Shown piece after piece: positions 1 through 8,567 of a DNA stretch of 64,000 bases; position 1 is the stretch's first letter, and every line of letters begins with the position of its first letter. The notes under the pieces were generated by a model, which was given only the letters and a program-made list of their open reading frames with translations, had not been told where the DNA came from and made no database searches. The position numbers and the translations under genes are program-made. The DNA comes from Heliorestis convoluta. GTDB lineage: Bacteria; Bacillota; Desulfitobacteriia; Heliobacteriales; Heliobacteriaceae. The stretch covers positions 3,108,001 to 3,172,000 of the forward strand of contig NZ_CP045875.1 of NCBI RefSeq assembly GCF_009649955.1, read 5' to 3'.

Positions 1-18
1 CATGAGCGTGAAGCCAAG

Positions 19-59
19 ACCCCTCCTCCTTGTAGTGAAAGTGGTAGGGGTATTTTTTT
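19..59 (+). terminator. Rho-independent terminator of a gene upstream of the window
   Basis: ACCCCT (19-24) pairs with AGGGGT (46-51) and is followed by a run of seven T. It would end a + strand transcript that enters from the left edge. Between it and position 210 I see no gene. Confidence 0.5.
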
Positions 60-210
60 GATTTTCCACTGTATGGACAAAGCTCATTCTGCTCGAAGAG
101 GGAACTGGAACGAATTAACTTTGGTTAAAGAGCTCAGAAAAAGCTGCTAAAGCACATGAAATGCTTTTTTGCGCTGGATTACCAGTAAATGCATCTCTTT
201 TTTACTTTTA

Positions 211-239
211 TTGCACCATCTACGAGGGTATTGTATAAT
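211..239 (+). promoter_or_regulatory. SigA-type promoter for the DUF1858 gene
   Basis: TTGCAC (211-216) and TATAAT (234-239) are separated by exactly 17 bases. The start codon of the next gene lies 45 bases downstream behind an AAAGGAGGTG ribosome site. Confidence 0.7.
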
Positions 240-283
240 TGAGCCTACGGTGTTTTCGAGCCCGTAAAGGAGGTGTTGTTACA

Positions 284-490
284 ATGATCACAAAAGATAT
301 GAGTATTGGTGATACCGTTTCAAAATTCCCACAAGTTGTACCTGTATTCATGAGCTTTGGAATGGGTTGCCTCGGTTGCTCTGCTGCTCGATTTGAGAAT
401 ATTGAGCAAGGTGCTCGTGCTCATGGTGTAGATGTAGATAAATTGATTGCAGAATTGAACCGTGTAGCCAGCCAAGGTGAAGAAAAGTAA
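284..490 (+). CDS. DUF1858 domain protein (hybrid-cluster-protein-associated redox disulfide family)
   Basis: A 68-residue protein consisting of little more than one DUF1858 domain. It has the family's redox-type CxxC in GMGCLGCS at about residues 26-32, preceded by the usual 'vi.kfP.vvpvF..fGm' pattern. Members are thought to act as small disulfide redox or Fe-S-assembly partners in anaerobes; the exact partner is unknown. I chose the ATG at 284 because AAAGGAGGTG ends a few bases before it. The longer reading from 239 would begin inside the -10 box. It is monocistronic: it has its own promoter and a strong terminator follows at once. Confidence 0.85.
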   Translation: MITKDMSIGDTVSKFPQVVPVFMSFGMGCLGCSAARFENIEQGARAHGVDVDKLIAELNRVASQGEEK

Positions 491-498
491 TTATTGAA

Positions 499-548
499 TG
501 CAAAAAAGAAGGATTTCTCACTGAAGTGAGAAATCCTTCTTTTTTGCA
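499..548 (+). terminator. Rho-independent terminator
   Basis: A long perfect hairpin (AAGGATTTCTCACT/AGTGAGAAATCCTT plus A/T arms) ends in a T run, 8 bases after the DUF1858 stop codon. The symmetric A and T tracts would let it work in both directions. Confidence 0.9.
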
Positions 549-608
549 TTATTCAGTTTATTTGGACCTTACAATCGTCGAGAAAGCCCTTTGTTGTGGT
601 GAATATTT

Positions 609-641
609 TTGCAATTACAACTTATTTGTAATATGTTGCAC
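609..641. repeat. Dyad upstream of the pduL-like gene, possible operator
   Basis: ATTACA and TGTAAT, about 8 bases apart, are nested in an outer TTGCA...TGTTGCA arrangement that overlaps the -35 box of the next promoter. The position suits a repressor site, but I cannot assign a regulator. Confidence 0.3.
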
Positions 642-665
642 AAAGTCGCTTGTGCCAAGTATAAT
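636..665 (+). promoter_or_regulatory. Promoter of the phosphotransacylase gene
   Basis: TTGCAC (636-641) and TATAAT (660-665) with an 18-base spacer, about 40 bases before the start codon at 708. Confidence 0.6.
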
Positions 666-707
666 TAGATTATCATTTTACGAATAAATCGGGAGGAGAA
701 CAGCATC

Positions 708-1349
708 ATGACAAAATACAACATTCCCGTACAAGTACCTGTCGGTGTTTCTAATAAACATATTCATCTCTCCCAGAATCATCTAGAACAACTTTTTGGA
801 CCCGGTCATAAGTTGACTGAATTGAAACCTCTTTATCAACCTGGACATTATGCATGCAAAGAAGTTCTTACCATTGCTGGTCCTAAAGGTATTATTCCCA
901 ATGTACGGGTGCTTGGTCCTCTTCGTTCTCAAACACAAGTGGAAGTATCTCGTACCGACTCTTATTTACTAGGAATTAAGCCACCTCTTCGTGACTCCGG
1001 AGACCTAGAAGGCTCAGCTGGCTGTATCTTAATGGGTCCGAAAGGAACAGTTGTCTTAGAAGAAGGCGTAATTATAGCAGCCAGACACATTCATTGTAGC
1101 CCTGAAGAAGCAGAAGCGCTTCAACTGAAGGATAAAGACCGTGTCAATCTTAGTGTGGCAGGCGAAAGATCGGTTATCTTTAACAATGTGCTAGTACGAG
1201 TAGCACATGGCTTGCGTTTAGAGCTTCATGTTGATACTGACGAGGCGAATGCTTCCTTCTTAGGTAATAGCGATTTCGCTTATATTCTTGAAAAGTCTAC
1301 AGAAAAAGAAGCGATTCCGCTTGTAGTAAAAGAGTTCCAAAAAGTTTAA
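708..1349 (+). CDS. pduL: PduL-type phosphate propanoyl/acetyl transferase
   Basis: A protein of 213 residues, the normal length of the PduL family, which is unrelated to classical Pta. These enzymes exchange CoA and phosphate between acyl-CoA and acyl-phosphate, linking acetyl- or propionyl-CoA to substrate-level phosphorylation. The family signatures are visible: VGVSNKHIHLS near residues 13-23, a central GP.RSQTQVE, and ARHIHCSPEEAE around residue 125, whose histidines belong to the zinc-binding site. No microcompartment shell gene or encapsulation peptide is seen, so a free housekeeping acetate-forming enzyme is more likely than a metabolosome enzyme. GGGAGGAG precedes the ATG. Confidence 0.9.
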   Translation: MTKYNIPVQVPVGVSNKHIHLSQNHLEQLFGPGHKLTELKPLYQPGHYACKEVLTIAGPKGIIPNVRVLGPLRSQTQVEVSRTDSYLLGIKPPLRDSGDLEGSAGCILMGPKGTVVLEEGVIIAARHIHCSPEEAEALQLKDKDRVNLSVAGERSVIFNNVLVRVAHGLRLELHVDTDEANASFLGNSDFAYILEKSTEKEAIPLVVKEFQKV

Positions 1350-1391
1350 AAATCGGGTGCAATGAAGAAGAAAAAAACATGGTATAATCTT

Positions 1392-1426
1392 AAGTGGCTA
1401 CATTTTATTTGGTAGTCACTTTTTTG
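1392..1426 (+). terminator. Terminator or attenuator hairpin before the HD-GYP gene
   Basis: AGTGGCTAC pairs with GTAGTCACT (one G-T pair) and is followed by a T run. A TATAAT sequence (1383-1388) lies directly upstream, so if that box is used the hairpin would sit in the leader of the next gene rather than ending pduL. Confidence 0.5.
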
Positions 1427-1470
1427 TTCTATTGCTATATTATGTGGGAGAGAGGAAAGAAGGGAATACT

Positions 1471-2529
1471 GTGCGACAAGTAGGCATTGATTATGTCAAT
1501 ATTGGTGATGTTCTTGAACGACCTATATTCGCAGCGGATGGCCAAGTTCTTTTGGGGCGAGGCGTTGTATTGTCAGCAGGATATATCTCTAAATTGAGAA
1601 ATCTTGGCATGACTGCCTTATACGTGAGAGATGAAAGATTTAGCGATATAGAGATTCGAGATGTTGTCACCGAAGAGACTCGACGAAAAGTGTTACGCGG
1701 TTTAAAAGATTCCACGGACATGATTCGCAGTGGAAAGAACTTTGAAAGTAAAAAACTTAAAGACTCGGTTCATCAAGTCATAGAAGAAGTAACAGCCAAT
1801 CACAGAGTATTAATTAGCTTTCCTGATATTCGAACGAATGAGAACCAACTGATGGCTCATAGTGTTCAAGTTTGTGTTCTTAGTACTTTACTGGGCATTG
1901 CTTGTGGACTTGATCGCTTTAGGCTTGCAGATCTAGCTACAGGAGCTCTTCTGCATGACGTAGGCATTACTTTGCTCCCCAAAGAGATTGCTGCTAAAAG
2001 CTTTTTGAAAATGACAGAGGATGAAAGAAAGTGCTTCAATGAACATACCACGAAAGGCTTTGAGCTTTTAAGGAAAAATGGAAATATTAACTTGCTATCG
2101 GCCCATGTGACCTATCAACATCATGAACATGTAGATGGTACAGGTTATCCACGAGGCATTGCTGGTGAGGAGATTCACCTTTTTGGTCGTATTACGGCAG
2201 TTTGTGACCTTTATGACAACTTGGTCAACGGTGGTTTAGAAGGCCGTAACTTGTTGCCTCACGAAGCTTGCGAATATCTTATGGCCCAGGCTGGCTCTCG
2301 TCTTGATGTAGAATTGGTGCGGCTTTTCTTAAAGAGCATCGCTGCTTACCCAACCGGTTCTTCGGTGCGTCTGTCTACAGGAGAAGTTGGTGTTGTTGTC
2401 GATCAGAACAGCTCTATGCCGATGCGTCCTGTAATTCGAGTTCTTGAAGAGCGCAGTCGTGTTATTGAGCCGATTGAGTACAACCTTATCACAGAAAAAA
2501 CTGTTTTTATTGAAGAAGTATTTCGCTAA
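1471..2529 (+). CDS. HD-GYP domain protein, probable cyclic-di-GMP phosphodiesterase
   Basis: This 352-residue cytoplasmic protein probably degrades cyclic di-GMP and so tunes motility and surface behaviour. The HD core is recognisable: H..Q near residue 132, LLHDVG about 40 residues later, then QHHEHVDGTGYPRG (the HD-GYP pattern, here with GYP intact) and an ITAVCDLYDNL helix. A C-terminal segment of about 80 residues follows that I do not recognise. There is no receiver or membrane sensor domain. I chose GTG 1471 because GGAAAGAAGGG is properly spaced before it; the longer ATG reading has no ribosome site. Confidence 0.85.
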   Translation: MRQVGIDYVNIGDVLERPIFAADGQVLLGRGVVLSAGYISKLRNLGMTALYVRDERFSDIEIRDVVTEETRRKVLRGLKDSTDMIRSGKNFESKKLKDSVHQVIEEVTANHRVLISFPDIRTNENQLMAHSVQVCVLSTLLGIACGLDRFRLADLATGALLHDVGITLLPKEIAAKSFLKMTEDERKCFNEHTTKGFELLRKNGNINLLSAHVTYQHHEHVDGTGYPRGIAGEEIHLFGRITAVCDLYDNLVNGGLEGRNLLPHEACEYLMAQAGSRLDVELVRLFLKSIAAYPTGSSVRLSTGEVGVVVDQNSSMPMRPVIRVLEERSRVIEPIEYNLITEKTVFIEEVFR

Positions 2530-2602
2530 TAGATTGTAACGTTAACAAGCTGGGCAATCTATCAGACAGAAGTCGATAGATCATATGCAGGCGAGTTGAC
2601 GA

Positions 2603-3490
2603 ATGAATATTTGGAAAAAGCGTATCAAAAGATGGTCCTATGAGATTACTGGGATTGCCCTCGGTTCTTTTATTTTTGCTTTCGGCCTTAACTATTTTAT
2701 TATTGCCAATCGTTTAGCAGAAGGCGGCCTCACTGGTGTCGTACTGATTTTACACTATCTCTTTGATTGGCCTGTAGGGCTTACTTATCTTCTCTTGAAC
2801 TTGCCTTTGTTTATAGCAGGGTGGCGTTTTTTAGGATCTGATTTTGCCTGGAAAACCCTTGTGGGTACAGTCTTTGTATCACTGGCCATTGAGCTGACAA
2901 AGCATTATCAAGCACCGATGACGGAAGACCTGCTTTTGGCTTCTTTATACGGTGGTGGTGCTGTTGGTCTTGGCCTTGGCATTATCTTTTATCTCGGAGG
3001 TAGTACAGGCGGCGCTGATGTTGTAGCTCGCTTTATCAATCATTACGGAGGCTGGCCGATTGGGCGAGGGTTGTTGCTCGTTGATACAATAGTGATTGTT
3101 GCAGTAGGCATTTTTTTTGGCTTGACTGTTGCTCTGTATACGCTCGTTGCTGTCTTTGTAGCCACAAGAGTGATTGATTTTGTCCAGGAAGGTGCTTATT
3201 CGGCCAAAGCTGCTACGATCATTTCTAAGAAAACCAAGATTATTGGAGAAGAAGTCGTTAGCAAGATGGGCAGAGGCGCTACTGTTTTTGTAGGCCGTGG
3301 AGCCTATACAGCACAGGAGAAGGACATTCTTTACTGTGTGGTAAGTCGAAGCGAACTCGTTCGTCTCAAAGCACTTGTCTATGAAGTAGATCCAACAGCT
3401 TTTATGATTATCAGCGATGTTCACGAAGTCTTTGGTGAAGGCTTTCGGCGATGGCCTTATAAAAGAAAAAGTGGTGCTGTAGATGGTTGA
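2603..3490 (+). CDS. YitT family membrane protein (DUF161 plus DUF2179)
   Basis: A protein of 295 residues with a typical YitT layout: five or six hydrophobic helices in the first 190 residues (GSFIFAFGLNYF, GLTGVVLILHYLF, and STGGADVVARFI, a conserved family signature), then a soluble DUF2179 domain containing YTAQEKDILYCVVSR. YitT proteins are uncharacterised membrane proteins, several per genome in spore formers; no substrate can be given. The last 34 bases overlap the 3' end of the convergent helicase gene, so the two transcripts must run into each other. Confidence 0.85.
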   Translation: MNIWKKRIKRWSYEITGIALGSFIFAFGLNYFIIANRLAEGGLTGVVLILHYLFDWPVGLTYLLLNLPLFIAGWRFLGSDFAWKTLVGTVFVSLAIELTKHYQAPMTEDLLLASLYGGGAVGLGLGIIFYLGGSTGGADVVARFINHYGGWPIGRGLLLVDTIVIVAVGIFFGLTVALYTLVAVFVATRVIDFVQEGAYSAKAATIISKKTKIIGEEVVSKMGRGATVFVGRGAYTAQEKDILYCVVSRSELVRLKALVYEVDPTAFMIISDVHEVFGEGFRRWPYKRKSGAVDG

Positions 3491-4989
3491 AAGGGAGTTA
3501 AGGGCCTCTGTAGAGGGGACTTCGGCTCTCTTTTTTCTTGTTCTGTTTGAATTTCTAATAGATGTTCAAGAACTTCTTTTTCCATCTTTTGACTTGCTTC
3601 TTGACTATATAAAAGCTGCTCTAAAGAACCGACCGTTGTTGTGAACATATTGATTTTTTCGTTCAGCAAGTCTAGCATATATTCCTCGATGGTATTGCGT
3701 GTACTTAAGTTGTAGACATGGACGTCTTTCTCTTGTCCAAGGCGATGAACGCGGCCGATTCTTTGTTCTAAACGCATAGGATTCCAGGGTAGATCGTAGT
3801 TGATCACTTGATGGCAGAATTGAAGATTAATTCCTTCACCACCAGACTCTGTCGAAAGAAGGACTGGGATGTCACTCTGGTAAAATTCACTTTGGGTAAT
3901 AGAGCGGGTCCATCTACCTAAGCCACCATGGTACGTTAAAAAGGGAATCCCGTCACTTTGCAAATGCATGGCTAGGTAGTCCAAAGTTTGAAGATACTCC
4001 GTAAAGATAATTACTTTGTCTTTGCTGTTTTTGATAAATTCTGTAACTACACGTCCTTTGGCATTATGGCGAATTTTTTTGGCAAGAGGTATTAATTCTG
4101 TCAAGCCCATTGCTTCAATTGTCCCTAAAGCTGCAAAAGAGCTAGAGCAGACTTCGCGTAACAAGGTTAATAGACCGAGGACACTTTTTTTCTCTTCTTT
4201 ACGACGTTGAAATTCGCTTCGTAGATATTGTACGACAGCATTATAGAGCACTCTTTCTGGCTCGGTCAGCTCAAGAGGTAGTAGATGAACTTTTCTTGGT
4301 GGTAGTTTTACTTCACATTCATGGCGATGATGACGAACCATAACTCCGGCAAGGATATCTTGTAACTCCTTAGGACTTTTTGGTTCTCTCTTGTTCTTCA
4401 TAAAGGCGCTTTGAAAATCTCGAAAGACGCCGAAGTAGCCAGGGCGAAGGAGATCGACAAGATGATAAAGCTCTTTGAGATCGTTTTGCACAGGTGTTGC
4501 AGTTAATAACAAGAGGTTGCGGCATCGTATCGATCGAACGAATTGATAGTTGCTACTTCGTGGGTTCTTAAGCCTGTGGGCCTCATCAATAATTACAATA
4601 TCATACTCGATAGATTGAATAAGCTCTGCATGAGGCGACCGTTTGGCCAGATCTAATGAAGCAACAACAAAAGGATGCCAGTTCCATCCATAATCCCGTT
4701 TGTTTACCCAGCAAGGGAATTCGAATTTGCTGCGCATTTCATGGGCCCATTGGCCTGTTAAGTTGGCGGGTGTAAGAATCAAAACTTTTTGTGCTTGTCC
4801 TCGATGTTGTAACTCTTTGGCAAAAAGGCCTGCTTCAATTGTTTTGCCCAATCCGACTTCATCGGCCAGAATGGCTCTACCAGCCATTGGATAAAGAGCT
4901 TTCCATGCTGCTTGTACCTGGTGGGGCAAGGGCTCGAAAGATAGCTGTTGCAAGCATTGTAAACGGCCCAATCTACTCATCCTTCCCAA
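3457..4989 (-). CDS. SNF2/RapA-type DEAD-like helicase
   Basis: A 510-residue SF2 ATPase with both RecA-like lobes. Motif I is DEVGLGKTIEAG near residue 43, motif II DEAH near residue 135, motif III LLTATP near 160. In the C-terminal lobe it has STESGGEGINLQ and IGRVHRLGQ (motifs V and VI, residues about 360-410). It lacks the N-terminal SWIM and zinc domains found in many bacterial SNF2 proteins and no partner gene is beside it. Likely a dsDNA translocase that remodels DNA-bound proteins such as RNA polymerase. The start is uncertain: TTG 4989 and ATG 4980 both lack a well-spaced ribosome site. Confidence 0.85.
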   Translation of the reverse strand: MGRMSRLGRLQCLQQLSFEPLPHQVQAAWKALYPMAGRAILADEVGLGKTIEAGLFAKELQHRGQAQKVLILTPANLTGQWAHEMRSKFEFPCWVNKRDYGWNWHPFVVASLDLAKRSPHAELIQSIEYDIVIIDEAHRLKNPRSSNYQFVRSIRCRNLLLLTATPVQNDLKELYHLVDLLRPGYFGVFRDFQSAFMKNKREPKSPKELQDILAGVMVRHHRHECEVKLPPRKVHLLPLELTEPERVLYNAVVQYLRSEFQRRKEEKKSVLGLLTLLREVCSSSFAALGTIEAMGLTELIPLAKKIRHNAKGRVVTEFIKNSKDKVIIFTEYLQTLDYLAMHLQSDGIPFLTYHGGLGRWTRSITQSEFYQSDIPVLLSTESGGEGINLQFCHQVINYDLPWNPMRLEQRIGRVHRLGQEKDVHVYNLSTRNTIEEYMLDLLNEKINMFTTTVGSLEQLLYSQEASQKMEKEVLEHLLEIQTEQEKREPKSPLQRPLTPFQPSTAPLFLL

Positions 4990-5128
4990 GGTACTGAAAG
5001 TAATTATTTTATTCTTCTGCTTATATCAGTTTTTCATGTTTGGTAAATATTCGGCTGCTTATCTTTTCAATTAACAGGTGTATATCTCTGGTGAGTGTAC
5101 ATAATAAGAGAAGTCTATTAAAAAAACC

Positions 5129-5157
5129 TTGGACAGCCCATGGTAATTTTTGATAAT
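5129..5157 (+). promoter_or_regulatory. Probable promoter of the glycosyltransferase operon
   Basis: TTGGAC (5129-5134) and GATAAT (5152-5157), 17-base spacer, lying about 40 bases before the ribosome site at 5184. Confidence 0.45.
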
Positions 5158-5198
5158 ATAACTTGAGAAAGAAATGACGTATAAGGAGGGCAACGGCC

Positions 5199-5936
5199 CT
5201 GTATATTCTTCTACCGGCTTACAATGAAGCAGCTAGTTTGCCAAAGCTATTGCAAAAATTTCACAGCCTTCGTCGGGATTATGAAGATCTGAAAATTGTT
5301 GTTGTTGACGATGGTTCACAAGACGAGACAGCGGCGATTGCAGAAAGCTTTAGTGAGGTACTCGATGTAAAAGTAATACGGCATGGTGAGAACAAAGGGT
5401 TAGGCTGTGCGATGATGACAGGCTTGCAGTGGATTTGTGAAAAAGGGACACCGAATGATGTTGTCGTTACCATGGATGCTGATGATACCCATGACCCCAA
5501 TCATATTCCTGCTATGTTGAAGAAAATGAATGAGGGGGCTGATGTAGTCATTGCTTCCCGCTATCAGCAAGGCGGTGAACAAGTTGGGTTGTCTCAATAT
5601 CGTCGGCTTATGTCTTGGGGCGCTTCAACTTTTCTAAGTGTTCTATTTGGTTTAGAAGGCGTCAAAGATTACTCTTCTGGTTATCGCGCTTATCGTGTCG
5701 GTCTTTTGCAGCAGGCTTTTGAGCGCTTTGGCTCACAGTTTATAGAGGCTCGTGGCTTTGACTGTATGGCCGAGATACTACTAAAATTGCGACCTTTTCG
5801 ACCTCAATTTGCCGAAGTACCTTTGGTGTTGCGCTATGATCGCAAAGCAGGACCTAGCAAGATGCCTGTTCTGGAGACGGTTTTTCAATATCTATTTTTG
5901 GCTAGAAAAGCTGCAAGGTTGGATGATCGTTCATGA
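5199..5936 (+). CDS. GT2 family glycosyltransferase, apparently started from CTG
   Basis: A 245-residue GT-A fold enzyme of the dolichol-phosphate-mannose-synthase type, which probably loads a sugar onto undecaprenyl phosphate. It has LPAYNEAASLPKLL at the N-terminus, VVDDGS (nucleotide binding), MDADDTHDP (metal-binding DxD), and a C-terminal SGYRAYR/GFDCMAEIL region. The frame is open from 5178 and the essential YILLPAYNEA strand is encoded from 5202, upstream of the first ATG/GTG/TTG (TTG 5238). AGGAGGG at 5184-5190 lies 8 bases before CTG 5199, which is therefore my start. Starting at 5238 would delete the first beta strand. It overlaps the next gene by 4 bases. Confidence 0.85.
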   Translation: MYILLPAYNEAASLPKLLQKFHSLRRDYEDLKIVVVDDGSQDETAAIAESFSEVLDVKVIRHGENKGLGCAMMTGLQWICEKGTPNDVVVTMDADDTHDPNHIPAMLKKMNEGADVVIASRYQQGGEQVGLSQYRRLMSWGASTFLSVLFGLEGVKDYSSGYRAYRVGLLQQAFERFGSQFIEARGFDCMAEILLKLRPFRPQFAEVPLVLRYDRKAGPSKMPVLETVFQYLFLARKAARLDDRS

Positions 5937-6319
5937 AACACAGCTTAGGTGATGGTCTTCCCATTATTCTACTTTCTATATTTATGGGCGCAGGTGGTCA
6001 GGTCTTATTTAAACTCGGTGCGAATAAGCTAGCTTTTCCTGAAGGTGCTCCCCTGGGGACAATGGCTGTACAAGGTTTCTTACAGATTGTTAAAAATCCC
6101 CTGATCCTTGGGGGATTTTTACTTTTTGGAATGAGCTCCTTACTCTGGATTGTAGCGATTTCTAAGGTGGAACTTAGTCTTGCTTATCCTATGGTGAGCC
6201 TTGGTTATGTACTGGTTCTCTTTTTGTCATGGGCTTTACTCGGTGAAACGATTACCTTGATTCGGATCAGTGGGGTGCTAGTTATTTGTTTAGGCGTATT
6301 TTTGATCGCGCAAAGCTAG
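5933..6319 (+). CDS. EamA/SMR-like half-size transporter (ArnE-type flippase subunit)
   Basis: A 128-residue protein with four predicted membrane helices, the size of a small multidrug-resistance or ArnE/ArnF subunit. The helix pattern includes LLSIFMGAGGQVLFKLGA at the N-terminus and a C-terminal RISGVLVICLGVFLI. Between a polyprenyl-phosphate glycosyltransferase and a GT-C glycosyltransferase it most likely helps flip the lipid-linked sugar across the membrane. Its ATG overlaps the stop region of the glycosyltransferase (ATGA), so translation is coupled. Confidence 0.75.
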   Translation: MKHSLGDGLPIILLSIFMGAGGQVLFKLGANKLAFPEGAPLGTMAVQGFLQIVKNPLILGGFLLFGMSSLLWIVAISKVELSLAYPMVSLGYVLVLFLSWALLGETITLIRISGVLVICLGVFLIAQS

Positions 6320-7809
6320 GTTTCCAACCCGACTTACAAGGGTTACATAGTCCTTTCGCACCTTGGTTGTTAGGAGGACTTCTTTTCGTCGCTTTATTGC
6401 TCCGCTTGCAAGGCATTGATGTGCCTTTTGCTGACTTTCACAGTTGGCGCCAGAGCGATACAGCGGCTGTGGCTCGTCATTTTTATGAATTAGAAATGAA
6501 TATTTTGCGACCGCAGCTTCATTACTATGGTGCACCACCCAATTATGCAGAGCTTGAATTTGGTTTGCTGCCCTTTATTACAGCTTTACTCTATCACCTC
6601 TGGGGAGGAGAAGCTGTTTGGATAGCACGTTCTGTTGTTGTTTTATTTTCTATTTGGTCTATTCTATCAATTTATCGAATTGCTCATCATTTTTGGGGTA
6701 CTTGGGCAAGCCTTGCTGCTGCATTTGTACTCGCTTTACATCCAACGTATGTTTATTTTTCGCGCTCTTATCAACCCGACGTTCCGATGATTGCACTGGC
6801 CTTAGCGGGTCTTGCGAATTTTTTAGCTTGGCGGAATAAGGGCTCTCTTTTTCATGCTGTACTCGGATGTTTTTGGTTAACGCTAGCTGTTCTTGTGAAA
6901 CCACCGGCTCTTATTTTCTATTTCCCGCTAGCAATATGGTGGTTTTATTCGGACCGCAACTGGTATATTGCCGCAGCGTACCTCTTTTTCCCGATTGCAT
7001 TTACGGCAGCTTATATATGGTCTATCCATGGCATTGCGCAGCATCCTTTTGTATCAGGTCTTACCATTGGCTTTGCCGGTCGTCTGTTAGAGCAAGGGAT
7101 CCCTTTAGGTTGGTTTAATGATGTTGCTCGTGGTCTGTTCTTCTATACTTTTACGCCGGCTCTTTTGTTGCCTGTCCTCGTAGGCTTATGGCGCGCCTTC
7201 AGTAGCGATGCTTGGAAGTGGATTCTCCCCTGGATCGTCGGTTTAACGGCTTTTTTTATGCTTGCAGGCAGCAACGTCTTAAATCTATTACAATATTACT
7301 ATCTTGTTGCTATACCACTTGTTGCTCTTCTGGTGGCAGCTGCATTATCGGAATCAGAGCGATTTCAAGATATGAATAGCTGGATTTGGCGGCAAAGCTG
7401 GCAAAAGATACGCTATACTGTACTGTTTTGGCTTTTTTTAGCAGGAGGCTCTTATCTCGTCGTTAACACCTATCATTGGTGGTTGCCACAATGGTGGTTG
7501 CAAGGTGAACCATGGCGCTACGAACTTTGGTACAATGTCGATGAAAAGGTCTTGCAAGTCGGAAGTAAGCTCGATGAGATCACGGACAAAGAAGATTTGC
7601 TTTTAATCGTTGAAGGGACCCCGCGGACCCTTTTTCATAGCAGACGCTTTGGATGGTTTATTGAGCCAACTCTTTTTAATGATACCTATCTGGAACGAGC
7701 TCGAGCAGAAGGTGCTGCTTATCTTGTTTGGATGGATAAGGATCCGCCTCCTTATGAGGGGGAGCGGGTATGGCATGAAGAAGGTTTTTGGCTTGTTGAT
7801 GTGAGATAG
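6286..7809 (+). CDS. GT-C family membrane glycosyltransferase (ArnT/PMT-like)
   Basis: This 507-residue integral membrane protein has about ten hydrophobic helices. Near residue 45 it has a periplasmic acidic motif, DFHSWRQSDTAAVARHF, of the kind that serves as catalytic base in ArnT-like enzymes, and LHPTYVYFSRSYQPDVP near residue 155. It should transfer a sugar from a polyprenyl-phosphate carrier to an acceptor on the outer face of the membrane. The TTG start at 6286 overlaps the previous gene by 34 bases in another frame. With the two genes before it, it forms a compact carrier-loading, flipping and transfer operon. The acceptor is unknown. Confidence 0.75.
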   Translation: MFRRIFDRAKLGFQPDLQGLHSPFAPWLLGGLLFVALLLRLQGIDVPFADFHSWRQSDTAAVARHFYELEMNILRPQLHYYGAPPNYAELEFGLLPFITALLYHLWGGEAVWIARSVVVLFSIWSILSIYRIAHHFWGTWASLAAAFVLALHPTYVYFSRSYQPDVPMIALALAGLANFLAWRNKGSLFHAVLGCFWLTLAVLVKPPALIFYFPLAIWWFYSDRNWYIAAAYLFFPIAFTAAYIWSIHGIAQHPFVSGLTIGFAGRLLEQGIPLGWFNDVARGLFFYTFTPALLLPVLVGLWRAFSSDAWKWILPWIVGLTAFFMLAGSNVLNLLQYYYLVAIPLVALLVAAALSESERFQDMNSWIWRQSWQKIRYTVLFWLFLAGGSYLVVNTYHWWLPQWWLQGEPWRYELWYNVDEKVLQVGSKLDEITDKEDLLLIVEGTPRTLFHSRRFGWFIEPTLFNDTYLERARAEGAAYLVWMDKDPPPYEGERVWHEEGFWLVDVR

Positions 7810-7815
7810 AAGAAC

Positions 7816-8199
7816 TTAAGGTTTTTTACCTTTCTTTGAAATGGCTTTCCGATGATTTACTACTTCATAAATACCCATAACGACTAAAAAACCTCCGAAA
7901 ATTTTACGCAAGAAGGGTGCTGGCAAATGGGAAGCCAGTGTTGCTCCTATTAAGGCACCTACAACAGCCCCGGACGCTAGTAAAAGAGCGAGCCGGGGCT
8001 TTACGTTGCCATTTTTAAAATGCGTAATAATGGCTACCGTAGAAATGGGTAAAAAGGCAGCTAGTGCAATGGCTTGGGCTTGATGTTGTCCGAGTTCGAG
8101 CAAAATGACAAGTGAAGGCACAAGCAGTGTGCCGCCGCCTAAAGCCAAACCGCTTAAAACACCGGCAAGAAGGCCGATGATTCCTAAGAAAATGGCCAT
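7816..8199 (-). CDS. TauE/SafE family half-size membrane protein, second of a pair
   Basis: A 127-residue protein with four predicted helices, about half the usual TauE/SafE anion exporter. It carries the family start signature LSGLALGGGTLLVPSLV and the HQAQAIALAAFLP segment. Its start overlaps the 3' end of the preceding homologous half by 16 bases. Two halves made from one mRNA could pair into one full-size transporter, possibly for sulfite, sulfoacetate or another small anion. Neither the substrate nor the pairing can be shown from sequence. Confidence 0.8.
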   Translation of the reverse strand: MAIFLGIIGLLAGVLSGLALGGGTLLVPSLVILLELGQHQAQAIALAAFLPISTVAIITHFKNGNVKPRLALLLASGAVVGALIGATLASHLPAPFLRKIFGGFLVVMGIYEVVNHRKAISKKGKKP

Positions 8200-8567
8200 A
8201 ACATTCTTACTCCTGCTACTATCATAAATAATCCCAATAGAAGGCGAAGATTCTTTGGTGAGATGTGATTCATTAAGCGAGCACCTAGATAAGCGCCAAC
8301 CATACCTGTAAGGGCGACAACGATAGTAAGTTGAAGAGGCAGAAAACCATGATACCAGTAAATTAAAGCGCTGGTGAGTGAGGTAGGTAAAATGACTGCC
8401 AAGGAAGTTCCATGGGCTTGATGTTGTGCCAGACTCAGAAAAAAGACAAGGGCTGGAATGACAATGGTCCCCCCACCTATGCCAACGAGACCATTCACCA
8501 GTCCTGTCGCCAGGCCGGCTAACAATAAAAAAAATAAAGTTCGTCGATTTACAGAAAAAAAAGACAT
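8184..8567 (-). CDS. TauE/SafE family half-size membrane protein, first of a pair
   Basis: Again 127 residues and four helices, homologous to its neighbour: LATGLVNGLVGIGGGTIVIPALVFF and HQAHGTSLAVILP match the corresponding stretch of the other half. In most bacteria the N- and C-terminal repeats of TauE/SafE are fused in one 250-residue chain; here they are separate, overlapping genes of equal size. There is no frameshift or stop inside either, so the split looks stable, not degenerate. GGGAGGC precedes the ATG. Confidence 0.8.
   Translation of the reverse strand: MSFFSVNRRTLFFLLLAGLATGLVNGLVGIGGGTIVIPALVFFLSLAQHQAHGTSLAVILPTSLTSALIYWYHGFLPLQLTIVVALTGMVGAYLGARLMNHISPKNLRLLLGLFMIVAGVRMLWPFS

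Noticed and set aside
2945-3424. A 159-codon antisense frame within the YitT gene
   Set aside because: Shadow of a strongly recognised membrane protein; no start signal and no family resemblance.
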